DNA of 64,000 nucleotides from NCBI GenBank assembly GCA_030268105.1, contig BSDZ01000017.1:496001-560000 (forward strand). The letters are read 5' to 3'. Below the pieces are notes generated by a model, which did not search any database, was not told the DNA's origin, and worked only from the letters and a program-made list of their open reading frames with translations. The DNA is from Volvox africanus. Its lineage: Eukaryota > Chlorophyta > Chlorophyceae > Chlamydomonadales > Volvocaceae. A program made the translations under genes and the position numbers. This document shows positions 10,058 to 16,651 of this stretch, piece after piece. Each line of letters begins with the position of its first letter. Positions within the stretch are counted from its first letter, which is position 1.

Positions 10058-10070
10058 GGGGCTCATAACC
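10058..10070 (-). promoter_or_regulatory. Copia primer-binding site, half-tRNA(Met) type
   Basis: On the minus strand the LTR end ...CTTACCA is followed directly by GGTTATGAGCCCC. Its complement, GGGGCTCATAACC, is the anticodon-arm sequence of a methionine tRNA (CAT anticodon). Copia-type elements are known to prime reverse transcription with an initiator tRNA(Met) cleaved in the anticodon loop. The same motif occurs in element B at 12745-12757. Confidence 0.65.
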
Positions 10071-10413
10071 TGGTAAGGACATAGAGGAAGTATACTGCTG
10101 CAATGATGTATTTCAGTAGTCAGAAGAGGTTAGAAGTATAAGACACTAGACGATTGCTAGCTGTTGGGTGACTATTGCAGAGCTCAGGTACCCTTAAATA
10201 CTAGTTCTGATGGCTTCTGATCAACCACTCCCTGGAGCACTGCAGTATGCAGCTCTCTACCATTGGGTAGTTGCCCAGCACCTACCACCAGAAACTTCCT
10301 ACCACTTGGCGGCTGCTCAGCACCTATCACCTTGCACAACTGCCTGTCACAACTGCCGCCCTGCAACTGCTAGATAGGTAACTGTGACGGTTTGCACCGT
10401 CCACAACTTAACA
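10071..10413 (-). mobile_element. Complete LTR of copia element A (343 bp)
   Basis: On the minus strand the LTR begins TGTTAAG right after a polypurine tract and ends CTTACCA right before a primer-binding site. The termini are imperfect inverted repeats (TGTTAAG versus TGGTAAG, 6 of 7) with the usual TG...CA. A TATA-like TATTTAAG lies at 10200-10193 on the minus strand, a likely promoter. Bases 10279-10413 are part of the tandem array and recur in every unit; bases 10071-10278 were seen only here. This is therefore the only complete copy of the LTR in the window. Confidence 0.75.
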
Positions 10414-10432
10414 CGCCCCCTCGGTGCAAACC
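10389..10432. repeat. 11-bp perfect inverted repeat across the polypurine tract/LTR border
   Basis: GGTTTGCACCG (10389-10399) and CGGTGCAAACC (10422-10432) are exact reverse complements. The 22-bp space between them contains the LTR start and the polypurine tract. The left arm also lies in a smaller palindrome (GACGGT TTGC ACCGTC). It recurs in every unit at +3,139 bp steps. Confidence 0.75.
10414..10422 (-). promoter_or_regulatory. Polypurine tract of element A
   Basis: GAGGGGGCG on the minus strand lies between the RNase H stop codon and the LTR start TGTTAAG, the expected place for second-strand priming. It recurs in each unit. Confidence 0.6.
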
Positions 10433-10436
10433 TCCA

Positions 10437-11099
10437 CTAGGCTACGCCCATAGAGGCACGGCACCACTCAAACTTAGCTTCACCTAAAGCCTTTGTCATC
10501 ACATCAGCCACCATCTTCTCCGTGGGACAGTACCTTAGCTCAACCTCCCCACTAGTAACCCGCTCTCTGACGAAATGATGCACCGCATCAATGTGTTTTG
10601 ACCGTTGGGACGTCATAGGGGTGTTGCTGATATTCATCGCCCCCTGGGAATCAACCTTGATAATCATTGGAGAAGTACCACCGAGCTTCAGATCATCAGC
10701 CAGTTTTGACAGCCAAAGAGCTTCTCGCACCGCACTTGAAAGAGCTTGATACTCTGCCTCCACTGACGATACTGCCACGGTACGCTGCAGTTGACTGCTC
10801 CAACTTATCGCAGTACCGTTCACTCGGAAAACATAACCGGTAGTTGATTTGCGGGTAGCTGTGTCTCCTGCCCAATCTGAGTCACTGTAGCCATCCAGCT
10901 GTAGCCCTTGTCCTCCAGGAAACCGAAGACCCATCTCTTGAATACCCGCCAGGTACCTCAGCACCCCCTTTGCCGCACTCATTGCAGCGCGGGTAGGCTT
11001 AGACATGGACCGGGAAAGCACACTCAGGGCATAAGCCAGGTCGGGGCGCGTGCTTACTGCAAGGTAGTTGAGTTCTCCCACGAGAGCTCGGTAAGGTGT
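10437..11099 (-). CDS. Copia Pol fragment: end of reverse transcriptase plus RNase H (unit 1)
   Basis: RNase H degrades the RNA of the RNA/DNA hybrid during reverse transcription. The frame is open from 11099 (TPYRALVGELNYLAVSTRPD, the conserved end of copia RT) to a TAG at 10437; the first start-like codon is GTG at 11081. Numbering from there, the copia RNase H motifs are intact and in order: DGYSDSDWAGD (about 63-73), SSVEAEYQALSSA (105-117) with the catalytic Glu, KVDSQGA (142-148), RSKHIDAVHH (160-169) and EKMVADVMTKAL (188-199). The fragment begins about where the fingers, palm and YVDD box should precede it; those are missing, so it cannot encode an active polymerase. The stop is followed by a polypurine tract and LTR, so this is the true 3' end of the pol gene of element A. 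Confidence 0.9.
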   Translation of the reverse strand, partial: TPYRALVGELNYLAVSTRPDLAYALSVLSRSMSKPTRAAMSAAKGVLRYLAGIQEMGLRFPGGQGLQLDGYSDSDWAGDTATRKSTTGYVFRVNGTAISWSSQLQRTVAVSSVEAEYQALSSAVREALWLSKLADDLKLGGTSPMIIKVDSQGAMNISNTPMTSQRSKHIDAVHHFVRERVTSGEVELRYCPTEKMVADVMTKALGEAKFEWCRASMGVA

Positions 11100-11100
11100 T

Positions 11101-11130
11101 CAGCATGCGCTCAGCATGCGCTCAGCATGG
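11101..11130. repeat. 11-bp tandem repeat at the RT deletion border
   Basis: CAGCATGCGCT twice, then CAGCATGG. It sits exactly where the RT/RNase H frame of element A loses similarity, so it probably marks the joint of the deletion that removed the RT. It recurs in all units. Confidence 0.7.
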
Positions 11131-11499
11131 AGTGATACTCATGTTCAATAGCAGGAGGCAGATTGTGCTTCATGTGCCACTCTCCCGTACCCAATATTCT
11201 GTAGCATGGTGTTTCGTCCCGTCCATCTCCTCCACCCCCTCGGGATGAACACCATCATCCTCCACAAATTGACGTCACCTGACTGTGACACATGTCATGG
11301 TGCCCTGCGGCATTGTAGTCGTGATATCCATCTTCACTCCTCGAAGTTCCTTTTTGCCGTCATAGTTTCCGTCGTGCTCGCCATCATCATCAACATCATC
11401 ATCAGCACCAGTATCACCCAATCTTGCTCGGGTCTTCTCCTCCCTGACGGATCCGCTCTGTTGCTTGACCCAGCTCGTCCATCTTCTTGCTTGTGGGTG
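11131..11499 (-). pseudogene. INT-RT linker remnant of element A (unit 1)
   Basis: Minus frames carry an acidic low-complexity stretch (ADDDVDDDGEHDG, encoded by the ATC/CAT repeat at about 11381-11410) and, in another frame, YRILGTGEWHMKHNLPP. Acidic linkers between integrase and RT are common in copia polyproteins. The frames are broken by stops. The placement rests on lying between the integrase and RNase H pieces in the same orientation. No function is expected. Confidence 0.35.
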
Positions 11500-11817
11500 T
11501 CATGATCTACGATCCGTTGGTTTGTGCCGTATGTTCTTCAGCCTCTGCACGGGCATCGCCAGCCTCCTGCCAATCCGTCCAACTTGACATGGTTTGTGCC
11601 TACACACACCGATCCTCTGGGAATCAGCATGCTGTACATCCTTCGGAGTCTTCTTCGGCCTAACTCCACCCATACCTCCTCTGATCCGCTCTACCAATCC
11701 ATCTTCGTGACCGGATGCATGCTCCTCACGGCTTTGCCTTGATATGGTGCAATTGCTGCACTCAGCAGACGAGGATCCAATCTTCCTACTTCGACCTTTC
11801 CATATCTCCTGTTCCAT
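11500..11817 (-). pseudogene. Integrase zinc-finger fragment of element A (unit 1)
   Basis: A minus ORF of 105 codons contains CSNCTISRQSREEHASGHED and then VERIRGGMGG. It aligns by eye with the left-flank copy (CGECTMSRRNRGVHASGHES ... VERIRVDTM). Both fit the CxxC part of the copia integrase zinc finger and the start of the catalytic core. The first catalytic Asp position reads GG here (RGGMGG against RVDTM), so the core would be dead even if it were complete, and the rest of the core is missing. It lies downstream of the gag-pre-integrase piece and upstream of the linker, as in an intact element. Confidence 0.45.
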
Positions 11818-12001
11818 TCCTCCTTCGTTTGTTGTGTGTGGCCTTTTTGAGCCACACCCATAAACCCTCTTCTCATGTCATCTTGCGAGACCATTTCGCA
11901 TCCCCGCTTGCACATGCCGTCCTCTCGGTGCTCTGATGGCTTGCATGGTTCATGCCTGTTTCTTGGCACCACATTTGTTCTGTTTGTGTGTGTGATTGCA
12001 G

Positions 12002-12097
12002 TACTCGGGTCTTGGGGTCAATGCCCGATACCACCCCCTGCCGAACTGCCTTCTGTGATTCGCCTTGCCTATCATGTTCAACATTTTGATGCCATAA
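12002..12097 (-). pseudogene. Gag-pre-integrase segment of element A (unit 1)
   Basis: The minus frame reads LWHQNVEHDRQGESQKAV and then RQGVVSGIDPKT, matching the copia signature LWHxRxGH...L..L...GVV.GI. This carries the histidine pair of the integrase HHCC finger. It is one frame off from the protease-derived ORF upstream (12078-12437), so element A has a frameshift near 12,100. Unit 17 has lost this segment. Confidence 0.5.
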
Positions 12098-12460
12098 TGA
12101 TTTTGTTTGCTTCATCCACTGGCCTGGCGTGAGCCATGCCGACAAATCCGCATTCTTGCTTGATGGCGGATACCACTTCGCATTCCAACTTGTACAAACT
12201 GCCCTTCCGGCACCCCGACAGCACCACTCTATCGCATATGTACACGTACACAGATTGGTCCTCAAACCTAATTTTTCCTCCTTTTTCGCTCAATGATGCA
12301 ACAGATATCACCTTTACATAGCTGCTAGATGCCACGTTAACATTGTTGATCGTGACTGTGGCGTTTGGACAGCAAGACGGTGCCAATTTTAACGTGCCAT
12401 TGGCCGTGGGTCGCATGATTCCTCCGTTCATGCTCATAATGTCAAACTTATCTCTCTTGT
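12078..12460 (-). pseudogene. Protease C-terminal part of element A (unit 1)
   Basis: The minus frame is open from the edge of the element B LTR: KRDKFDIMSMNGG, then TANGTLKL, VTINNVNVASSSYVKVISVA and SLSEKGGKIRFED, ending with a GSLYKL motif. This is the familiar copia layout after the protease active site (F......ANGT......V.L.NVLYVP...NLISV..L...G..I.F ... G.LY.L). The DSGA active-site part is absent because the element B LTR begins at 12461 inside this region. An ATG-started ORF of 119 codons (12437-12078) exists in every unit except unit 17. Confidence 0.5.
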
Positions 12461-12741
12461 TGCGATTATGCGGGATTTCACGTCATCGTAATACAGTTTG
12501 GCAACGGTTGTGTAATAGCTCTTACTTAGGTGCGAGTAACTGCGATGTAAGTTAGATATCGCGACGAGTGCCGTACAGTTATTATCGCGAGTATATTGTT
12601 TATGCGCACTCTGCTCTAGTTAGTCTTGCGCGTTACTAACGTTGATACTATAATTATTTATGCCAAATATACACGGTTCCTGCGTCAATACATAATCCTG
12701 TAATCTATCCACGTTTCGCATCGGTTGCTCCTATCTTCGCA
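12461..12741 (+). mobile_element. Putative 5' LTR of copia element B (281 bp, unit 1)
   Basis: Starts TGCGATTATG and ends CTATCTTCGCA, giving a perfect 5-bp terminal inverted repeat TGCGA/TCGCA with TG...CA ends. Three bases later comes a primer-binding site. It contains an AT-rich TATA-like stretch near 12,644-12,660. Its left end falls exactly where the protease frame of element A is cut. No second LTR of B is seen, because the repeat unit ends inside gag. Boundaries are inferred from motifs, not from a paired copy. Confidence 0.5.
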
Positions 12742-12744
12742 AGA

Positions 12745-12757
12745 GGTTATGAGCCCC
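12745..12757 (+). promoter_or_regulatory. Primer-binding site of element B
   Basis: GGTTATGAGCCCC, the same 13-mer as on the minus strand next to the element A LTR, complementary to a tRNA(Met) anticodon arm. It recurs at +3,139 bp steps. Confidence 0.65.
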
Positions 12758-12772
12758 GGCTCTTCTGAGCCG
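12757..12772 (+). other. Leader hairpin next to the primer-binding site
   Basis: CGGCTC TTCT GAGCCG gives a perfect 6-bp stem with a 4-nt loop, overlapping the last base of the primer-binding site. It could affect primer annealing or packaging; function not shown. Confidence 0.45.
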
Positions 12773-13026
12773 TAATTATCTCGTCAAGGCATAGGCATCA
12801 ACCTTTTGGCCAAGCGCTTTCAATTGGTGGTGGCAAATACAAGTCTAGCAACTTTGACTCTACAACTGAAGTCGCCAAAAGTTCTGAGTGCCGGAATCAG
12901 CGACTGCTCGTGGTGCAAGAATTGAGGAATCACTCGTGACGCGAATACTGGTCCACAAAATACGGAGCACAGCGACCGCCGCCTCTGGTCAACAACGACC
13001 ATATCGCCTGCCTACATCGGGCAACA
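12773..13026 (+). other. Untranslated leader of element B
   Basis: The 254 bp between hairpin and gag ATG contain no ORF of note on the plus strand. Most of the substitutions that distinguish units sit here or at the start of gag (12844, 12902, 12917, 13283, 13284 in unit 1 numbering). Confidence 0.4.
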
Positions 13027-13512
13027 ATGGGAAAGGATAGGTTATCAGACCCATTAGGTCTGAGCAATTATGCTACGTGGTCGTTCAGATTCCAATCTAT
13101 GATGCAAGAGAACAACCTGGATAGATGGCTGAGAGACGAACCAATGACCGACGAGGACATCGCCGCATCAAACAAGGTCAGAAACATCCTTGTCAAAAAT
13201 GTCCAAGATCATCACTTGGCAATTATCAGAGCAGCGCCCAACGCCAAGGGAGCATGGGAGAGGCTCGCGGCTGTTTTTGCGGCGAGCAGCGACGCAAGAA
13301 AATTTCAGCTTGTTGCTGAACTGTCAGCCCTTAAAATGGCACAAAATGAAGCCCTAATCTTATATCTGGCTCGCGTCCGCAATCTATATACGGACTTGGT
13401 GGAAGTGGGTTTACCTACACCTACCACCAGAAACTTCCTACCACTTGGCGGCTGCTCAGCACCTATCACCTTGCACAACTGCCTGTCACAACTGCCGCCC
13501 TGCAACTGCTAG
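13027..13512 (+). CDS. Truncated copia Gag (UBN2-type) with antisense-LTR tail (unit 1/2 border)
   Basis: Gag forms the virus-like particle of the element. Residues 1-130 show the copia gag pattern: LSDPLGLSNYATWSFRFQSM (L.G.NY..W...M), then LDRWLRDE, AKGAWERLAAVF (A...W..L...F), FQLVAELSALKM and LYLARVRNLYTDL before VEVG. At residue 131 (base 13418) the sequence crosses the unit border and continues in frame through the reverse side of the element A LTR, adding a 31-residue foreign tail (TPTTRNFLPLGG...PPCNC) before TAG. The C-terminal half of Gag, with its CCHC zinc knuckle, is absent. The ATG fits the length and the primer site 270 bp upstream. A capsid-like half protein could be made, but packaging is unlikely. 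Confidence 0.85.
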   Translation: MGKDRLSDPLGLSNYATWSFRFQSMMQENNLDRWLRDEPMTDEDIAASNKVRNILVKNVQDHHLAIIRAAPNAKGAWERLAAVFAASSDARKFQLVAELSALKMAQNEALILYLARVRNLYTDLVEVGLPTPTTRNFLPLGGCSAPITLHNCLSQLPPCNC

Positions 13513-13552
13513 ATAGGTAACTGTGACGGTTTGCACCGTCCACAACTTAACA
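13418..13552 (-). mobile_element. LTR fragment of element A at a unit border (unit 2)
   Basis: The first 135 bp of the element A LTR (equal to 10279-10413), cut on the left where it meets gag of element B. It serves as the 3' tail of the gag ORF in the other orientation. The same fragment starts every later unit. Confidence 0.85.
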
Positions 13553-13575
13553 CGCCCCCTCGGTGCAAACCTCCA

Positions 13576-14238
13576 CTAGGCTACGCCCATAGAGGCACGG
13601 CACCACTCAAACTTAGCTTCACCTAAAGCCTTTGTCATCACATCAGCCACCATCTTCTCCGTGGGACAGTACCGTAGCTCAACCTCCCCACTAGTAACCC
13701 GCTCTCTGACGAAATGATGCACCGCATCAATGTGTTTTGACCGTTGGGACGTCATAGGGGTGTTGCTGATATTCATCGCCCCCTGGGAATCAACCTTGAT
13801 AATCATTGGAGAAGTACCACCGAGCTTCAGATCATCAGCCAGTTTTGACAGCCAAAGAGCTTCTCGCACCGCACTTGAAAGAGCTTGATACTCTGCCTCC
13901 ACTGACGATACTGCCACGGTACGCTGCAGTTGACTGCTCCAACTTATCGCAGTACCGTTCACTCGGAAAACATAACCGGTAGTTGATTTGCGGGTAGCTG
14001 TGTCTCCTGCCCAATCTGAGTCACTGTAGCCATCCAGCTGTAGCCCTTGTCCTCCAGGAAACCGAAGACCCATCTCTTGAATACCCGCCAGGTACCTCAG
14101 CACCCCCTTTGCCGCACTCATTGCAGCGCGGGTAGGCTTAGACATGGACCGGGAAAGCACACTCAGGGCATAAGCCAGGTCGGGGCGCGTGCTTACTGCA
14201 AGGTAGTTGAGTTCTCCCACGAGAGCTCGGTAAGGTGT
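13576..14238 (-). CDS. RNase H fragment, unit 2
   Basis: Protein identical to unit 1; one silent change (T to G at 13674). Confidence 0.88.
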   Translation of the reverse strand, partial: TPYRALVGELNYLAVSTRPDLAYALSVLSRSMSKPTRAAMSAAKGVLRYLAGIQEMGLRFPGGQGLQLDGYSDSDWAGDTATRKSTTGYVFRVNGTAISWSSQLQRTVAVSSVEAEYQALSSAVREALWLSKLADDLKLGGTSPMIIKVDSQGAMNISNTPMTSQRSKHIDAVHHFVRERVTSGEVELRYCPTEKMVADVMTKALGEAKFEWCRASMGVA

Positions 14239-16165
14239 TCAGCATGCGCTCAGCATGCGCTCAGCATGGAGTGATACTCATGTTCAATAGCAGGAGGCAG
14301 ATTGTGCTTCATGTGCCACTCTCCCGTACCCAATATTCTGTAGCATGGTGTTTCGTCCCGTCCATCTCCTCCACCCCCTCGGGATGAACACCATCATCCT
14401 CCACAAATTGACGTCACCTGACTGTGACACATGTCATGGTGCCCTGCGGCATTGTAGTCGTGATATCCATCTTCACTCCTCGAAGTTCCTTTTTGCCGTC
14501 ATAGTTTCCGTCGTGCTCGCCATCATCATCAACATCATCATCAGCACCAGTATCACCCAATCTTGCTCGGGTCTTCTCCTCCCTGACGGATCCGCTCTGT
14601 TGCTTGACCCAGCTCGTCCATCTTCTTGCTTGTGGGTGTCATGATCTACGATCCGTTGGTTTGTGCCGTATGTTCTTCAGCCTCTGCACGGGCATCGCCA
14701 GCCTCCTGCCAATCCGTCCAACTTGACATGGTTTGTGCCTACACACACCGATCCTCTGGGAATCAGCATGCTGTACATCCTTCGGAGTCTTCTTCGGCCT
14801 AACTCCACCCATACCTCCTCTGATCCGCTCTACCAATCCATCTTCGTGACCGGATGCATGCTCCTCACGGCTTTGCCTTGATATGGTGCAATTGCTGCAC
14901 TCAGCAGACGAGGATCCAATCTTCCTACTTCGACCTTTCCATATCTCCTGTTCCATTCCTCCTTCGTTTGTTGTGTGTGGCCTTTTTGAGCCACACCCAT
15001 AAACCCTCTTCTCATGTCATCTTGCGAGACCATTTCGCATCCCCGCTTGCACATGCCGTCCTCTCGGTGCTCTGATGGCTTGCATGGTTCATGCCTGTTT
15101 CTTGGCACCACATTTGTTCTGTTTGTGTGTGTGATTGCAGTACTCGGGTCTTGGGGTCAATGCCCGATACCACCCCCTGCCGAACTGCCTTCTGTGATTC
15201 GCCTTGCCTATCATGTTCAACATTTTGATGCCATAATGATTTTGTTTGCTTCATCCACTGGCCTGGCGTGAGCCATGCCGACAAATCCGCATTCTTGCTT
15301 GATGGCGGATACCACTTCGCATTCCAACTTGTACAAACTGCCCTTCCGGCACCCCGACAGCACCACTCTATCGCATATGTACACGTACACAGATTGGTCC
15401 TCAAACCTAATTTTTCCTCCTTTTTCGCTCAATGATGCAACAGATATCACCTTTACATAGCTGCTAGATGCCACGTTAACATTGTTGATCGTGACTGTGG
15501 CGTTTGGACAGCAAGACGGTGCCAATTTTAACGTGCCATTGGCCGTGGGTCGCATGATTCCTCCGTTCATGCTCATAATGTCAAACTTATCTCTCTTGTT
15601 GCGATTATGCGGGATTTCACGTCATCGTAATACAGTTTGGCAACGGTTGTGTAATAGCTCTTACTTAGGTGCGAGTAACTGCGATGTAAGTTAGATATCG
15701 CGACGAGTGCCGTACAGTTATTATCGCGAGTATATTGTTTATGCGCACTCTGCTCTAGTTAGTCTTGCGCGTTACTAACGTTGATACTATAATTATTTAT
15801 GCCAAATATACACGGTTCCTGCGTCAATACATAATCCTGTAATCTATCCACGTTTCGCATCGGTTGCTCCTATCTTCGCAAGAGGTTATGAGCCCCGGCT
15901 CTTCTGAGCCGTAATTATCTCGTCAAGGCATAGGCATCAACCTTTTGGCCAAGCGCTTTCAATTGGTGGTGGCAAATACAAGTCTAGCAACTTTGACTCT
16001 ACAACTGAAGTCGCCAAAAGTTCTGAGTGCCGGAATCAGCGACTGCTCGTGGTGCGAGAATTGAGGAATCACTCGTGACGCGAATACTGGTCCACAAAAT
16101 ACGGAGCACAGCGACCGCCGCCTCTGGTCAACAACGACCATATCGCCTGCCTACATCGGGCAACA

Positions 16166-16651
16166 ATGGGAAAGGATAGGTTATCAGACCCATTAGGTCT
16201 GAGCAATTATGCTACGTGGTCGTTCAGATTCCAATCTATGATGCAAGAGAACAACCTGGATAGATGGCTGAGAGACGAACCAATGACCGACGAGGACATC
16301 GCCGCATCAAACAAGGTCAGAAACATCCTTGTCAAAAATGTCCAAGATCATCACTTGGCAATTATCAGAGCAGCGCCCAACGCCAAGGGAGCATGGGAGA
16401 GGCTCGCGGCTGTTTTTGCGGCGAGCAGCGACGCAAGAAAATTTCAGCTTGTTGCTGAACTGTCAGCCCTTAAAATGGCACAAAATGAAGCCCTAATCTT
16501 ATATCTGGCTCGCGTCCGCAATCTATATACGGACTTGGTGGAAGTGGGTTTACCTACACCTACCACCAGAAACTTCCTACCACTTGGCGGCTGCTCAGCA
16601 CCTATCACCTTGCACAACTGCCTGTCACAACTGCCGCCCTGCAACTGCTAG
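16166..16651 (+). CDS. Truncated Gag, unit 2/3 border
   Basis: Protein identical to the unit 1 copy. Confidence 0.82.
   Translation: MGKDRLSDPLGLSNYATWSFRFQSMMQENNLDRWLRDEPMTDEDIAASNKVRNILVKNVQDHHLAIIRAAPNAKGAWERLAAVFAASSDARKFQLVAELSALKMAQNEALILYLARVRNLYTDLVEVGLPTPTTRNFLPLGGCSAPITLHNCLSQLPPCNC

Larger units (their letters stand above)
10279..13417. repeat. Satellite unit 1 (3,139 bp, founder-like)
   Basis: Directly continuous on the left with the rest of the element A LTR. Diagnostic bases in unit 1 numbering: 10535 T, 11558 G, 11892 C, 12844 T, 12902 G, 12917 A, 13283 C, 13284 G. The codes in later unit entries refer to these positions. Confidence 0.95.
13418..16556. repeat. Satellite unit 2
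   Basis: Differs from unit 1 at 10535 (G) and 12917 (G). Confidence 0.95.

Noticed and set aside
10908..11135. Plus-strand 75-codon ORF opposite RNase H
   Set aside because: Shadow of the well-supported RNase H frame.
11206..11505. Plus-strand ORF of 99 codons recurring in each unit, with a hydrophobic segment (FAVIVSVVLAIIINIIIS)
   Set aside because: It is the reverse side of the acidic INT-RT linker of element A; the Ile-rich run is the antisense of the Asp-coding GAT/ATC repeat. No independent support for coding.
11524..12555. Other plus-strand ORFs of 60-85 codons in each unit
   Set aside because: They lie antisense to integrase, pre-integrase and protease pieces of element A or inside the element B LTR, and none resembles a protein family.
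12820..13002. Minus ORF of 60 codons in the element B leader, present in all units
   Set aside because: Antisense to the leader, varies at diagnostic bases with amino-acid changes, no recognisable motif.
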